Shown piece by piece: positions 46,187-54,860 of a stretch of DNA of 64,000 nt (the stretch's first letter is position 1; the number at the start of each line of letters is the position of its first letter). Made by a program: the position numbers and the translations under genes. The notes beneath the pieces were generated by a model. That model worked only from the letters and a program-made list of their open reading frames with translations. It had not been told where the DNA came from and ran no database searches. The DNA lies in the NCBI RefSeq assembly GCF_016807805.1, contig NZ_CP063362.1, positions 1,849,001 to 1,913,000 on the forward strand, given 5' to 3'. This DNA is from Xanthobacter dioxanivorans (GTDB lineage: Bacteria > Pseudomonadota > Alphaproteobacteria > Rhizobiales > Xanthobacteraceae).

Positions 46187-46290
46187 CGCGCGCGCCGATC
46201 AGCCTGCATCGCAGGCTGATCGGAAACCCCGTGTTCCATCTTGGAATGAGGCGGCGATTCACCGATCAGGTTGGTTCGATTTGATCGGAT
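46187..46290 (+). repeat. Intergenic repeat, copy 2 (downstream of the carotenoid oxygenase-type gene)
   Basis: Starts right after the stop codon, as copy 1 does. It contains a perfect 13-bp hairpin (arms 46195-46207 and 46211-46223, loop ATC) and a second palindrome CCGATCA (46262-46268) / TGATCGG (46282-46288) with a 13-base spacer. The alignment to copy 1 is gapless at an offset of 1596 bases. The remaining part of the 314-base gap (46291-46500) becomes AT-rich and holds the promoter and GAGGGGGG ribosome site of the outer-membrane gene. Confidence 0.8.
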
Positions 46291-46500
46291 GTCGTCCCAG
46301 GGGCCGTTCGGACTTTACGAATGGTGTGATGTTGTCCTGCGTTGACGGGGGGCAACATCACCGTTGTCGTGCCAATAATTGTAGCGCATTCAATTTTACT
46401 ATTTTTCATTTGAAAATGGGAAATTATCTGGATCTATTACACAAGCAAGTACGAAACGAATGATTCCAAATAGAAAAGACAAAACGAGGGGGGGCTCAAC

Positions 46501-47676
46501 ATGCCGGTTCGAAATATTGTGAGCGTCGCGCCGATAGCGCTGGCTTCTGGATTTGCGATTGTGAGCTCGGCTGCCTGGGCGACCGATGCATCGCAATTGA
46601 CTGGCTACGGCGTGGCCGCCATGTCAATGGGTGGAGCATCAATTGCATTCCCTCAAGACTCGATCGCCGCGGCCAATAATCCGGCGGGGCTCGCCTACGT
46701 CGGGAACCGCATTGACCTCGATGTCCAGTTCCTGGGCGCCTCCTCCCAGACGACGCTCATCACGCCCGCCAATCGGATAGACGGCTCAATCATTGCGCCG
46801 GTTCCAGAGATGGGCTTCAACTACCAGCTGACGCCGCAGATCACGCTCGGCATGTCGACTTTTGCGAGCGGGGCCGCGTTTAATTATTCAACGTCAGCGC
46901 TGCCTATTCCCGGAATGCACAATGCTCAGGCCAGCTTCAAGCAAGTTGTCGCGCTACCGACTGTCACCTATAAGGTCACAGACGATTTCGCGGTGGGAGC
47001 GTCGGTCGGTCCCGCGATTCAACTGTTTGAGGCATCCGGCCTGTTCGCGCCGGGTCCCAACGGCGCGCCGATTCTCTTCGATTCCTACAATACGAGAGCG
47101 GCATTCGGCGTAACTGGAAAGGTAGGAGCGCTCTGGAACGTCACAAATTGGTTTTCCGTGGGTGCGTCCTATTCGCCAAAGACAATCATGGGAAATATTC
47201 CCGGATATAGTAAAACACTTCTGTCGACGGTTGGCGGGGGAATTGATATCCCCGAACAGTACGGGGTCGGAATTGCCATTAGGCCATTTGATAACGTGAC
47301 GATTGCGGTTGATTATCTGCACATATCGTGGTCTGACGTCAGGGCGTATAATGACCTGTTCGGGTGGCAGGACCAGGACGTGTTCCGTGCTGGAATTTCC
47401 TACGATTTCAATGATGTGTGGACGTTCCGAGGCGGATTTAGCCTTGCCAATCAAGCTCCGGATTCGGATTTTGCCACGCAGAATTTCATTCTGACCGGGA
47501 TCAATTCCAACGCGATTACTGCCGGCTTCACCTGCCGGCTCGGTGGTGGCTATGAGTTCAACCTCGGGCTGGAATATGATATTCCAAACCCACTGGTAGG
47601 AACCGGGCCCAGCCTGGGAACTGAAATCCGGACTGATTTTTGGGTTTTGGCGATGGGATTTGGCATGAAATTCTAG
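46501..47676 (+). CDS. FadL/OmpP1/TodX-family outer-membrane channel
   Basis: A 391-residue outer-membrane barrel with a signal peptide (about residues 1-28, cut after AWA). The mature N-terminus shows the hatch-domain pattern of the family (YGVAAMSMGGASIAFPQDSIAAANNPAGLAYVGNR, residues about 36-70, with NPAGL the signature), followed by alternating beta strands and a terminal aromatic (GFGMKF). Such channels bring hydrophobic aromatics or lipids across the outer membrane. It is the last intact gene of the island, shorter than E. coli FadL, and likely takes up the substrate of the cluster. Confidence 0.87.
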   Translation: MPVRNIVSVAPIALASGFAIVSSAAWATDASQLTGYGVAAMSMGGASIAFPQDSIAAANNPAGLAYVGNRIDLDVQFLGASSQTTLITPANRIDGSIIAPVPEMGFNYQLTPQITLGMSTFASGAAFNYSTSALPIPGMHNAQASFKQVVALPTVTYKVTDDFAVGASVGPAIQLFEASGLFAPGPNGAPILFDSYNTRAAFGVTGKVGALWNVTNWFSVGASYSPKTIMGNIPGYSKTLLSTVGGGIDIPEQYGVGIAIRPFDNVTIAVDYLHISWSDVRAYNDLFGWQDQDVFRAGISYDFNDVWTFRGGFSLANQAPDSDFATQNFILTGINSNAITAGFTCRLGGGYEFNLGLEYDIPNPLVGTGPSLGTEIRTDFWVLAMGFGMKF

Positions 47677-47680
47677 GCCG

Positions 47681-48174
47681 TGGTCCCCTAAATTTGCGGC
47701 CGGGCCCGGGGCGTGATTCAGGCTCCCGAACCGGGGGCCTGAAGAGATGCGCCGCAATGATCTGGCCGACGGGGAATGGGCGATCATCGCCCCGCTGCTG
47801 CCGAACAAGCCACGGGGCGTTGCTCGGGTGATCGAGCCGGGTGACCAAGGGCATTCTCTGGCGGGTCCGCACCGGGCGCCGTGGCGGGATGTGCCTATGA
47901 CACCGACGCCATCCGTGCCGAGACGACGGGGTGCGGCGCCTTTGCCAATGTGCCGCCCCGCACAATGCGCAAGCGCAACCTCGCCTTCAGCCCCTGGCTC
48001 CGCCACCAGAGGCACCACATCGAGCGCTTCCTCAGCTGCATCAAGCAGATGCGGGCCCCGCCATCCGCCACGGCCGCCGCCCGGAAAGTTTCCTCGCAGC
48101 CCTCAAGCTCGCCGCAGCGCGCATCTGGCTCGATCGTAGCGCAGATTGGGGATCGCTCGGCAGAATGGGGACCA
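47681..48174 (+). mobile_element. Remnant of an IS5-family insertion sequence
   Basis: The start of a transposase is seen at 47747 (DLADGEWAIIAPLLPNKPRG), and its end in a second frame (CAYDTDAIRAETTGCGAFANVPPR...RHHIERFLSCIKQMR) continued by a third (RPESFLAALKLAAARIWL). The DDE core between them is mostly deleted and the parts are in three frames, so it is dead. Flanking 8-bp inverted repeats TGGTCCCC (47681-47688) and GGGGACCA (48167-48174) may be its ends, though no target duplication is evident. It begins five bases after the FadL-type gene. Confidence 0.7.
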
Positions 48175-48594
48175 TTCACCTTCGGTCGCGCGTGATGGAC
48201 CATCGGTCGGCACTCAGGTTTTCGGTGTCCCCTTCGCTCTGCCATGAGCGATGGGATGGCTGTCTATCAATCACGTATCCACTGTCATGTGAGCCATGGA
48301 GAGGAAATCTATCGCGCATGGCGCGGAACTGGTCGCAGCCCGCCGCGCCATCCGCTACCGGCGCCAAGCCGACCTTTATCGCGCCTTCCTCGTCCTCGCC
48401 GCTGCAATCCTATGCGCCAGAGCCACCAGCAGGTTGTGTGAGGCGCTCTTAAGCGGACTTCCCGAGATCGGGCGGGAGGCGGCTGCTCAGGCCGTTCCCG
48501 GGCCCGGGTGTGGCATGTGATCGCCCGGCGGCAAGACGAGTGGGGTCGGCGCCGTCCCGCGAGACCGGGCGGCGCGGGCCATTGACAGGCTCAT
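48175..48594. other. Region without supported genes between the IS remnant and tetR
   Basis: About 420 bases with short frames only and no ribosome sites. It may contain more fragments of decayed mobile DNA but nothing could be assigned. The GC content rises to the chromosomal level towards its end, so the right edge of the island probably lies here. Confidence 0.5.
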
Positions 48595-48623
48595 ATTTCG
48601 TGTTACTCAATGTAACGCGAAAT
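48582..48623 (+). promoter_or_regulatory. Promoter and TetR operator
   Basis: TTGACA at 48582-48587 is followed by an inverted repeat with 12-base arms, ATTTCGTGTTAC (48595-48606) and GTAACGCGAAAT (48612-48623), one mismatch, 5-base spacer. It ends just before the tetR start, the normal place for auto-repression. Confidence 0.8.
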
Positions 48624-48633
48624 GGAGTTGATC

Positions 48634-49221
48634 ATGGCGGCGAGGCCCTATCGGCAGGTGGCGCGGGAGAGCGCGGTGCGCGGCACCGAGCAGCAGATCG
48701 TCGAGGCCTTCGCGACGCTGATGGAGACGCGCTGGTTCGACGAGGTCACCCTGGACGAGATCGCCGCCGCGGCCGGCACCACGCGCCAGACGGTGATCCG
48801 CCGCTTCGGCAGCAAGGCCGGGCTATTGAGCGCGCTCGCCGCGCAGCAGGACAGCACGATCCGGACGCATCGCTGGCAGGACGCGCCAGCCGATGTGGCC
48901 GGCATCATCGGCGTCCTCATGGCCGACTACGAGCGCAGCGGCGATCTGGTGGTGCGCACGTTGAACCAGGAGGATCGCATTCCCGAGTTCGGCGCGGTTC
49001 TGGACCAGGGGCGCCGCGGCCACCGGGAATGGATCATGGACATGTTCCGCCCGTGGCTCGACCGGCGTGAAGGCGCGCGGCGGGACGATCTTTTCGCCGA
49101 GCTCCTGGCGGTGACGGATGTCTGGGTCTGGCATCTCATGCGCCGTCGGCAAGGCCACGATGCCGAGCGGACGCAGCGCCTGATGACGCAGATCGTGGAG
49201 CGGCTGCTCCGCGAGGATTGA
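48634..49221 (+). CDS. TetR-family repressor
   Basis: A 195-residue regulator. The N-terminal helix-turn-helix is FDEVTLDEIAAAAGTTRQTVIRRFGSKAGLLSAL; the C-terminal ligand domain is helical and ends LMTQIVERLLRED. ATG 48634 with GGAG at the right distance is preferred over ATG 48622, which lies in the operator. A 12-base-arm palindrome lies immediately upstream, so it is self-regulated. It precedes the glycosyltransferase by 42 bases on the same strand and probably controls it. Confidence 0.9.
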   Translation: MAARPYRQVARESAVRGTEQQIVEAFATLMETRWFDEVTLDEIAAAAGTTRQTVIRRFGSKAGLLSALAAQQDSTIRTHRWQDAPADVAGIIGVLMADYERSGDLVVRTLNQEDRIPEFGAVLDQGRRGHREWIMDMFRPWLDRREGARRDDLFAELLAVTDVWVWHLMRRRQGHDAERTQRLMTQIVERLLRED

Positions 49222-49263
49222 AGGGCGCCGGCGCCCGAACGCCGGCATATAAGGAGGATGGAC

Positions 49264-50580
49264 ATGGAACCCACACTGGCCCCCACGGGCCGGCTGCGCA
49301 TCGTCGTGGCCGGATGGGAGGGCGGCGGCAACGTGCCGCCGATACTTGCCGCCATCGAGGCGCTCCGCGCCCGCGGCCACGACGTGACCCTCGTCGCCGA
49401 CGATTCCATCGCCGGCGACGCACGGGCGGCGGGCGCGCATTTCGTGGGTTGGAAGCGGGCGCCGAACCGGCCCGATCGCTCGGCGGCAAGTGCTCCGGTG
49501 CGTGACGGCGAGTGGCCCGATCCGTTCGCCGTCATGGCGGCCTGGTCCGAGCGGATCTTCCTCGGCCCCTGCGAGGCCTATGCGCGCGATCTCATCGACG
49601 TGATGACGGTGCGCCCGGCCGACGTGCTGGTCGCCAGCGACCTGCTGTTCGGCAGCGTGCTGGCGGGGGAGGTGGCGCAGATTCCCACCGCGGTCCTCGC
49701 GCCCAACGTCTCGCTGTCCCCGCTGCCGGGACACCCCCCGTTCGGTCCCGGATTCCTTCCGGCCGCCAACGCCGCCGATCACGAACGCGACCGTGCGGTC
49801 GCCGGGGCGGTGGAGGCCTTGTGGAACGGCTTCCTGCCGCACCTCAACGCCGCGCGCACCTCGCTGGGGCTGACGCCGCTCGCCCGCGTGCTCGACCAGA
49901 TGCACGCCGCCGACCTCCAGTTGCTGGCGACCAGCGCGGCCTTCGATTTTCCCGTCGCCGGGCTTCCCGAGGACGTGCGCTACATCGGGCCGCTGCTGCG
50001 CGAGCCGAGCTGGGCGGCCGGGAGCGGCGTGGGCTTCGAGGCGGCGGCGGGGCCGCGCGTGCTGGTCTCGTTCAGCACCACGGAACAGGGGCAGGGCGCC
50101 GTGCTGGCCCGCCTCGTGGACGCGCTGGGCGCCCTGCCGGTGGAGGCGGTCGTGACGCTCGGCGACATGCTCGAAGCCTCGGACCTCCCGGCCCGGCCCA
50201 ATGTGCGGGTCGTGGCGTCGGCCTCGCACGAGGCGATCCTGCCGCGGGCGACCCTGGCCATCACCCATGGCGGGCACGGCACCACCCTGCGCGCGCTCCG
50301 CCACGGCGTGCCGCTGCTGGTCCTGCCCATGGGCCGCGACCAGAACGAGAATGCCGCGCGCGTCGAATATCACGGCGCGGGCCTGCGGCTCGACCCGGCG
50401 AGCGACGCCGGCACTATCGCCGCAGCCATCTGCCGGCTGATCGACCAGCCCGCCTTCGCGCAGAATGCGCGCAGGATCGCCGATGCCCTGCATGCCGAGG
50501 TGCCGGCGCGCGAGCGCTTCGTTGCGGAGATCGAAGGTCTCGCGGCCCGGCGTCGGGCACGTCCGACCTGCGCGGCCTGA
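49264..50580 (+). CDS. Glycosyltransferase of the UGT/MGT type (GT1 family, GT-B fold)
   Basis: A 438-residue enzyme. The N-terminal acceptor half begins RIVVAGWEGGGNVPPILAAIEALRARGHDVTLV. The C-terminal donor half shows the nucleotide-sugar signature ITHGGHGTTLRALRHGVPLLVLPMGRDQNENAARVEYHGAGLRL (about residues 335-380). Relatives transfer glucose to macrolides, flavonoids or lipids. Two ATGs lie near AAGGAGG; 49264 has the correct spacing. With the TetR gene upstream a detoxification role (sugar tagging of an antibiotic or phenolic) is plausible. Confidence 0.87.
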   Translation: MEPTLAPTGRLRIVVAGWEGGGNVPPILAAIEALRARGHDVTLVADDSIAGDARAAGAHFVGWKRAPNRPDRSAASAPVRDGEWPDPFAVMAAWSERIFLGPCEAYARDLIDVMTVRPADVLVASDLLFGSVLAGEVAQIPTAVLAPNVSLSPLPGHPPFGPGFLPAANAADHERDRAVAGAVEALWNGFLPHLNAARTSLGLTPLARVLDQMHAADLQLLATSAAFDFPVAGLPEDVRYIGPLLREPSWAAGSGVGFEAAAGPRVLVSFSTTEQGQGAVLARLVDALGALPVEAVVTLGDMLEASDLPARPNVRVVASASHEAILPRATLAITHGGHGTTLRALRHGVPLLVLPMGRDQNENAARVEYHGAGLRLDPASDAGTIAAAICRLIDQPAFAQNARRIADALHAEVPARERFVAEIEGLAARRRARPTCAA

Positions 50581-50853
50581 CGCGCCGCCTCCTCCGTTTC
50601 CCATCTCTTGTGGTCGTGACCTCCGCATTCCCCCGCTGCGGAGGAACGGGGAGCCGTGCCCCGGCGAGGACGTGATCCGCGCCGGGGCATGGTCGCGCGG
50701 TTTAGTCGGGGCCTGTCATGGTCTGGCCGGCGAACGAAGAGTTCCGGCCCTTGCGCGGCGCGTGCGCCCTCCGCCCGTGGCGTCTCGGCGATGCCCGCCT
50801 CGGTTCCGCTGGCTTGCGCACGAACGCAGGCGCGGCCGCGCCAAAGCTCGGGA

Positions 50854-51711
50854 TCAAGCCCCCGGGAACCTGCTCTCGCGCATCGTAAGGATGGCACCGA
50901 CGAAGAAGCAGAGCGCACCGATAAGAAGGTGGACCACCGAAACCGTCGCCATCCAGCCCGGCTGCGGACCGCGCGGGACATAGGCGAGAACCGCCGCGAT
51001 CATGAAGGCGATGCATCCGATCAGGTTCACGAAGACGATCTGCCAGGCGAGGTCTTTCGGTCGCCAGCTCCAGTAGCGGTGCCCGGTTTCGATGAAGGCG
51101 AGATAGCCGGAGATGAGGAAGAGCGCCGATCCCGCCATGTCGGGCACCCAGACCGCCACATCCTGAACGTACCAGGCATTGGACGCGACGATGGCGTCGA
51201 AGGTGTTGAAGTTGAACGCGACCGTGCCGACGAATTGCGTGAACGTGCTGAGCCACCCCGCGCTTGCGGGGTGCCAGCCGATCAGCGTCAGATGCCGCCG
51301 GCCGGGCGTTGCCGGATCGAGGGTGAACGCGGAAGCGTTCGCGGCCTGGAAATGCTGCAGATATCCAGCCGTCGTGAACGGAACCGAGCCGAGGAAGAAC
51401 ACCACATTGGTCGAGAGAGCCGACGGCTGCCACGGCCCTTGCGGCATCAGGCTCATCACGCTGCCGATCGCGAAAAGCAGGGATCCGAGCGCGAAGATCG
51501 CCCCCACGCTCCAATTGTACGCCGGGCTTTGCCAGATGGGAGGAATGGTCGCATCGCGCGCCCGGGCTGCAAGATCCAGCCCCTTCCGGTGCCGGCGGGC
51601 GAGCCAGACGATGTGATGCCCGGCGCGCGTATAGCTGCGGCTCGTGATGAAAGGCCAAGGGCCCTCGATCCGCATATGGATCCCGCTCGGATGGAGGAAG
51701 TGACCTTTCAT
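50854..51711 (-). CDS. Multi-pass membrane protein of unknown function
   Basis: A protein of about 285 residues with an N-terminal basic, His/Arg-rich region (about 1-55) and roughly five to six hydrophobic helices, among them NWSVGAIFALGSLLFAIGSV, TNVVFFLGSVPFTTAGYL, MAGSALFLISGYLAFIETGH, and IVFVNLIGCIAFMIAAVLAYV. Conserved-looking Trp/His pairs (GHRYWSWRPKD) link helices. I do not recognise the family. The frame extends upstream over the end of the amide hydrolase gene; ATG 51711 is chosen but a start at 51675 is possible. Probably the last gene of the gad cluster. Confidence 0.65.
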   Translation of the reverse strand: MKGHFLHPSGIHMRIEGPWPFITSRSYTRAGHHIVWLARRHRKGLDLAARARDATIPPIWQSPAYNWSVGAIFALGSLLFAIGSVMSLMPQGPWQPSALSTNVVFFLGSVPFTTAGYLQHFQAANASAFTLDPATPGRRHLTLIGWHPASAGWLSTFTQFVGTVAFNFNTFDAIVASNAWYVQDVAVWVPDMAGSALFLISGYLAFIETGHRYWSWRPKDLAWQIVFVNLIGCIAFMIAAVLAYVPRGPQPGWMATVSVVHLLIGALCFFVGAILTMRESRFPGA

Positions 51712-51838
51712 TCGCAGATCTCGCAAGAGGGACGGGACCGCGGCGGCGCGCGAGACGGCGGATCGCGGCCCGCCTGTCGCGCGTTCGTTCCGCCGTTGAG
51801 GTGGCATGCCGTGCGCCGCCGGCGCACAGCAGGGTTGC

Positions 51839-52954
51839 TCAATGTGCGGTCTTGCCGGCCAGAAGGCCGGTGGCGTCGACCGGACCACCGGAGAGCTTCT
51901 GGAGCGGGATCATGGCCGCGGCCCCCGTTCCCGCGAGTGCCTTCAGGTCGAAGCAGGTGAAATTCAGGCTGCGATAGTCGCGCACGAAGAACTGCTTGCG
52001 GTCGAGATCGGACAGGCTCGTCCAGCAGGTGAATTCGGTCGCATACGGCTCCGCGCCGCCCTGCGCCAGGCCCTGCACCTCCAGGTGGCCGCCGCCCTGG
52101 TCCGGATAGTCGATGGTGGCGCCGCGCGGCCTGTCGAACGTGTTCAGAATATGGGCCAGCGTCTGGACCGCGAGATCGGGTGAGGCAGCCTTCTCGGTGA
52201 ATTGCGCGTAGAAGGCCGCGCGCACGAACCGGCCGACCGAGGTGTTCGAGGCGGGCAGCCCCGCCGTGGCGATGCCGGAATCGGGCTGGACGGCCTTGTA
52301 GGTGCCGAACGTCGCGCTCGACTTGTCCACGTTGGAGAGGAATGTGTAGTTGCCAAGGTTGGTCAGATGCCAGTCGAACTTCGGCCCGTTGGTCATCACG
52401 CCGACCGGGTTGTCGTAGACGGTCATGGTGCCATGATCGAACTCGATCACGGCCGCCGCTCCCGTGGCGTCGTGCACCACGTAGTGGAAGGGGGATTCTA
52501 CGCCGCCCAGCAGCGCAAGCGGCTGAAGCATCACCGGTTGCTCGGCAAGGGCGGCCTTCACGTCCGCGACCGAGGCGAACTGGCCCAGCGCCCAGACCCC
52601 GAGATCGGAAGCCGAAAGCACCGCCTGCGTGACGTCGACGGAGGTCTGCCTGCCGCCTGCCGCCGGATAGGACAGCAGGCTGAAGGTCAGGCCCTGGTCG
52701 TTGAGGCCCTCCAGAATCTTGAAATCGGAGATCGTCAACGGCATCTGCGGCGTCGGCACGCGGTAGGGCATGGTGACCGCGAGAATCGCATGGCGCGCGA
52801 CAAGCTTCAGCGGCGGGTGACCGGGGATCTGCGAGGTGGCTTCGTGCCCGGCGGGCAGGTAGACGACCTGATAGGGCAGGTCGGTGGTGAGTTCGAGCGT
52901 CCGGCCGAAATAGGCATTTCCGGCGGCGTCCTTGTATCCGAGTGACGTGCACAT
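51839..52954 (-). CDS. Linear amide C-N hydrolase (choloylglycine hydrolase family)
   Basis: A 371-residue Ntn-type hydrolase. Cys2 directly after the initiator Met (MCTSLGYKD) is the expected N-terminal nucleophile; the conserved Arg in FGRTLE, Asp near MPLTISDFK, Asn in GVMTNGPKFDWHLTNL and Arg in the later part fit bile-salt hydrolase/penicillin V acylase relatives. It lacks a signal peptide, so is cytosolic. GGAGAAGA precedes the start. It lies 61 bases after gadB on the same strand; this pairing is common in acid-stress loci, where an amide hydrolase may supply or trim glutamate derivatives. Confidence 0.88.
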   Translation of the reverse strand: MCTSLGYKDAAGNAYFGRTLELTTDLPYQVVYLPAGHEATSQIPGHPPLKLVARHAILAVTMPYRVPTPQMPLTISDFKILEGLNDQGLTFSLLSYPAAGGRQTSVDVTQAVLSASDLGVWALGQFASVADVKAALAEQPVMLQPLALLGGVESPFHYVVHDATGAAAVIEFDHGTMTVYDNPVGVMTNGPKFDWHLTNLGNYTFLSNVDKSSATFGTYKAVQPDSGIATAGLPASNTSVGRFVRAAFYAQFTEKAASPDLAVQTLAHILNTFDRPRGATIDYPDQGGGHLEVQGLAQGGAEPYATEFTCWTSLSDLDRKQFFVRDYRSLNFTCFDLKALAGTGAAAMIPLQKLSGGPVDATGLLAGKTAH

Positions 52955-53015
52955 GCAGCCGTCTTCTCCAGTTGAAAGGGGGGCGTTCGAGCGCGGCGAA
53001 GCCTCCCCGATCGGG

Positions 53016-54422
53016 TCAGTTGTGGTTGAAGCCGCTGGCCTCGTCCTGCGTCATGGGGCGTGCGACGGGGTGTTTCTCGAAGAAGTCGATGGCGCGTTTC
53101 ATGTCTGCCACCAGCAGGCTCGCCAGGTCGAGGCTCACCCCGTGCCGCACCAGGATGCGCTGGATCACGAGGTCCTCCCGGTGCGCCGGCATCGAATAGG
53201 CGGGAACCTGCCAGCCCCGGCTGCGCAGGCGGTCGGCGAGATCATAGAGCGTGTAGCCGCCGATGCCCGCCCCGTCCTTCAGCGTCCAGCACAGCGCCGG
53301 TATCCCCGCCTCGCTCTCGCCCCCGAACAGGATCTCGAACGGCCCCAGCGCGGCGATCTCCTGCGCGAGATACTGCGCCGTCGCGTAGCAGGCCCCGTGA
53401 ATCTTCGCGTAGCCCTCCCGGCCGAGGCGCAGGAAGTTGTAGTATTGCGCGATCACCTGTCCGCCGGGCCGCGAGAAGTTCAGCGCGAAGGTCGGCATGT
53501 TGCCGCCCAGATAGTTCACGTTGAACACCAGTTCCTCCGGCAGGTCGCGCGCCTCGCGCCAGACCACCCAGCCCACGCCCAGCGGGGCAAGCCCGAACTT
53601 GTGGCCGGACGCGTTGATCGACTTCACGCGCGGGAGGCGGAAATCCCACAAGATGTCGGGGGCGCAGAACGGGGCGAGGAAGCCGCCGCTCGCGCCGTCC
53701 ACGTGGATCGGGATGTCGAGGCCGGTCTCCGCCTGGAGCTTGTCCAGCGCGTCGCTCACAGCCTTTACCGGCTCGTACTGGCAGGTAAAGGTGACACCCA
53801 TGGTGGGCACGACGCCGATGGTGTTCTCGTCGACCCGCTTCAGCACCTCCTCGACGTTCATGATGAGCCGGTCGCCCTCGAGCGGGATCTCCCGGAGCTC
53901 CACGTCGAAATAGCGCGCGAACTTGTGCCAGCAGATCTGCACCGGCCCGCAGATGAGGTTGGGCCTGTCGGCGGGCTTGCCCTCGGCCTGCCGCTTCTTC
54001 CGCCAGCGCCACTTCAGGGCGAGGCCGCCGAGCATCGCGGCTTCCGAGGAGCCGACGGTGGAGCAGCCGATGGTTCCGCGCGGATCGGGCGAGTTCCACA
54101 GGTCCGCGAGCATGGCGACGCAGCGCGCCTCGATGTCGGCCGTCTGCGGATACTCGTCCTTGTCGATCATGTTCTTGTCGATCGACAGGTTCATGAGGTC
54201 GTGGACCTCGTCGTCGACCCAGGTCTGGCAGAAGGTGGCGAGGTTCTGGCGCGAGTTGCCGTCGAGCATCAGCTCGTCGCGCACCGAGGCGAAGACGTGC
54301 CGCGGATCACGCTCCGCCCTGGGAAAGGAGAACTTCGGCAGCGCCCGCGCGAGATCGCCGGCCGAATAGACGTCGTCCAGAAGCTCGCTGCGCAGCCCTG
54401 CGCTCGGGGGGGTGGATGCCAA
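53016..54422 (-). CDS. gadB: Glutamate decarboxylase
   Basis: A 468-residue PLP enzyme that makes GABA from glutamate, using up a proton. The PLP lysine is in [15 protein letters not shown], with [13 protein letters not shown] as the cofactor aspartate region and [18 protein letters not shown] near the phosphate. The C-terminal HN (FNHN) end is like the E. coli GadB tail involved in pH switching. Start follows the upstream fused gene by 12 bases. No GadC-type glutamate/GABA antiporter is encoded nearby, so acid resistance by this locus would need one elsewhere. Confidence 0.95.
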   Translation of the reverse strand: MASTPPSAGLRSELLDDVYSAGDLARALPKFSFPRAERDPRHVFASVRDELMLDGNSRQNLATFCQTWVDDEVHDLMNLSIDKNMIDKDEYPQTADIEARCVAMLADLWNSPDPRGTIGCSTVGSSEAAMLGGLALKWRWRKKRQAEGKPADRPNLICGPVQICWHKFARYFDVELREIPLEGDRLIMNVEEVLKRVDENTIGVVPTMGVTFTCQYEPVKAVSDALDKLQAETGLDIPIHVDGASGGFLAPFCAPDILWDFRLPRVKSINASGHKFGLAPLGVGWVVWREARDLPEELVFNVNYLGGNMPTFALNFSRPGGQVIAQYYNFLRLGREGYAKIHGACYATAQYLAQEIAALGPFEILFGGESEAGIPALCWTLKDGAGIGGYTLYDLADRLRSRGWQVPAYSMPAHREDLVIQRILVRHGVSLDLASLLVADMKRAIDFFEKHPVARPMTQDEASGFNHN

Positions 54423-54434
54423 GATGTCTCCTCC

Positions 54435-54860
54435 TCAGTGTGCGATGGAACCCTGCCGTTGCACGGCCGCGGTGAATGCGTCCCCCGACGTCATGGCACC
54501 GACCACGAACGCCAGGTCCGCCGCCCCGATAAGGGCGTCGGCCTGCGCCTGACGCGCGTCCAGCAGGCCGCTGTCGGCGACGGTAACCGTGCCCACGCCG
54601 TTCCTGTAGGCCGCGAGGGCCGCATCGTAGGTGGTGGAAGCGGCCGAGGCGAGCGCGCTCGCCGCCTTGTGGGATTCAAGCGCGGCGCGCAGCGCGTTGC
54701 CCGCCACGCAGATCAGCCAAGACGGAATATAAGCGCCGAAGAGCGCGACAGAGGGGCTGATCTGTCCTGTGCAACCCGCGAGGCTGAAAGTCACGGAACC
54801 AAGCAATCCAGGGGCGCGAGGGCTGGCTAAGGATAGCCGTCTCAGGCGTCGCGGTGACAT
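54435..54860 (-). pseudogene. Fusion of a YtcA-like lipoprotein start with the end of a TolC-type outer-membrane factor
   Basis: The 141-residue frame begins as a small lipoprotein (lipobox FSLAGC) with the YtcA pattern SPSVALFGAYIPSWLICVAGN. From about residue 55 it becomes the C-terminal helix of an outer-membrane efflux factor (ASTTYDAALAAYRNGVGTVTVADSGLLDARQAQADAL), a part normally at the end of MdtP/OprM-type proteins. In E. coli ytcA heads mdtN-mdtO-mdtP, so one in-frame deletion would join the first and last gene of such an operon and remove the pump. The product is probably non-functional, although still open and upstream of gadB. Confidence 0.7.

Noticed and set aside
48296..48520. 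Short plus-strand frames between the IS remnant and tetR, partly helix-like.
   Set aside because: No start signal or recognised family; likely debris next to the IS remnant.
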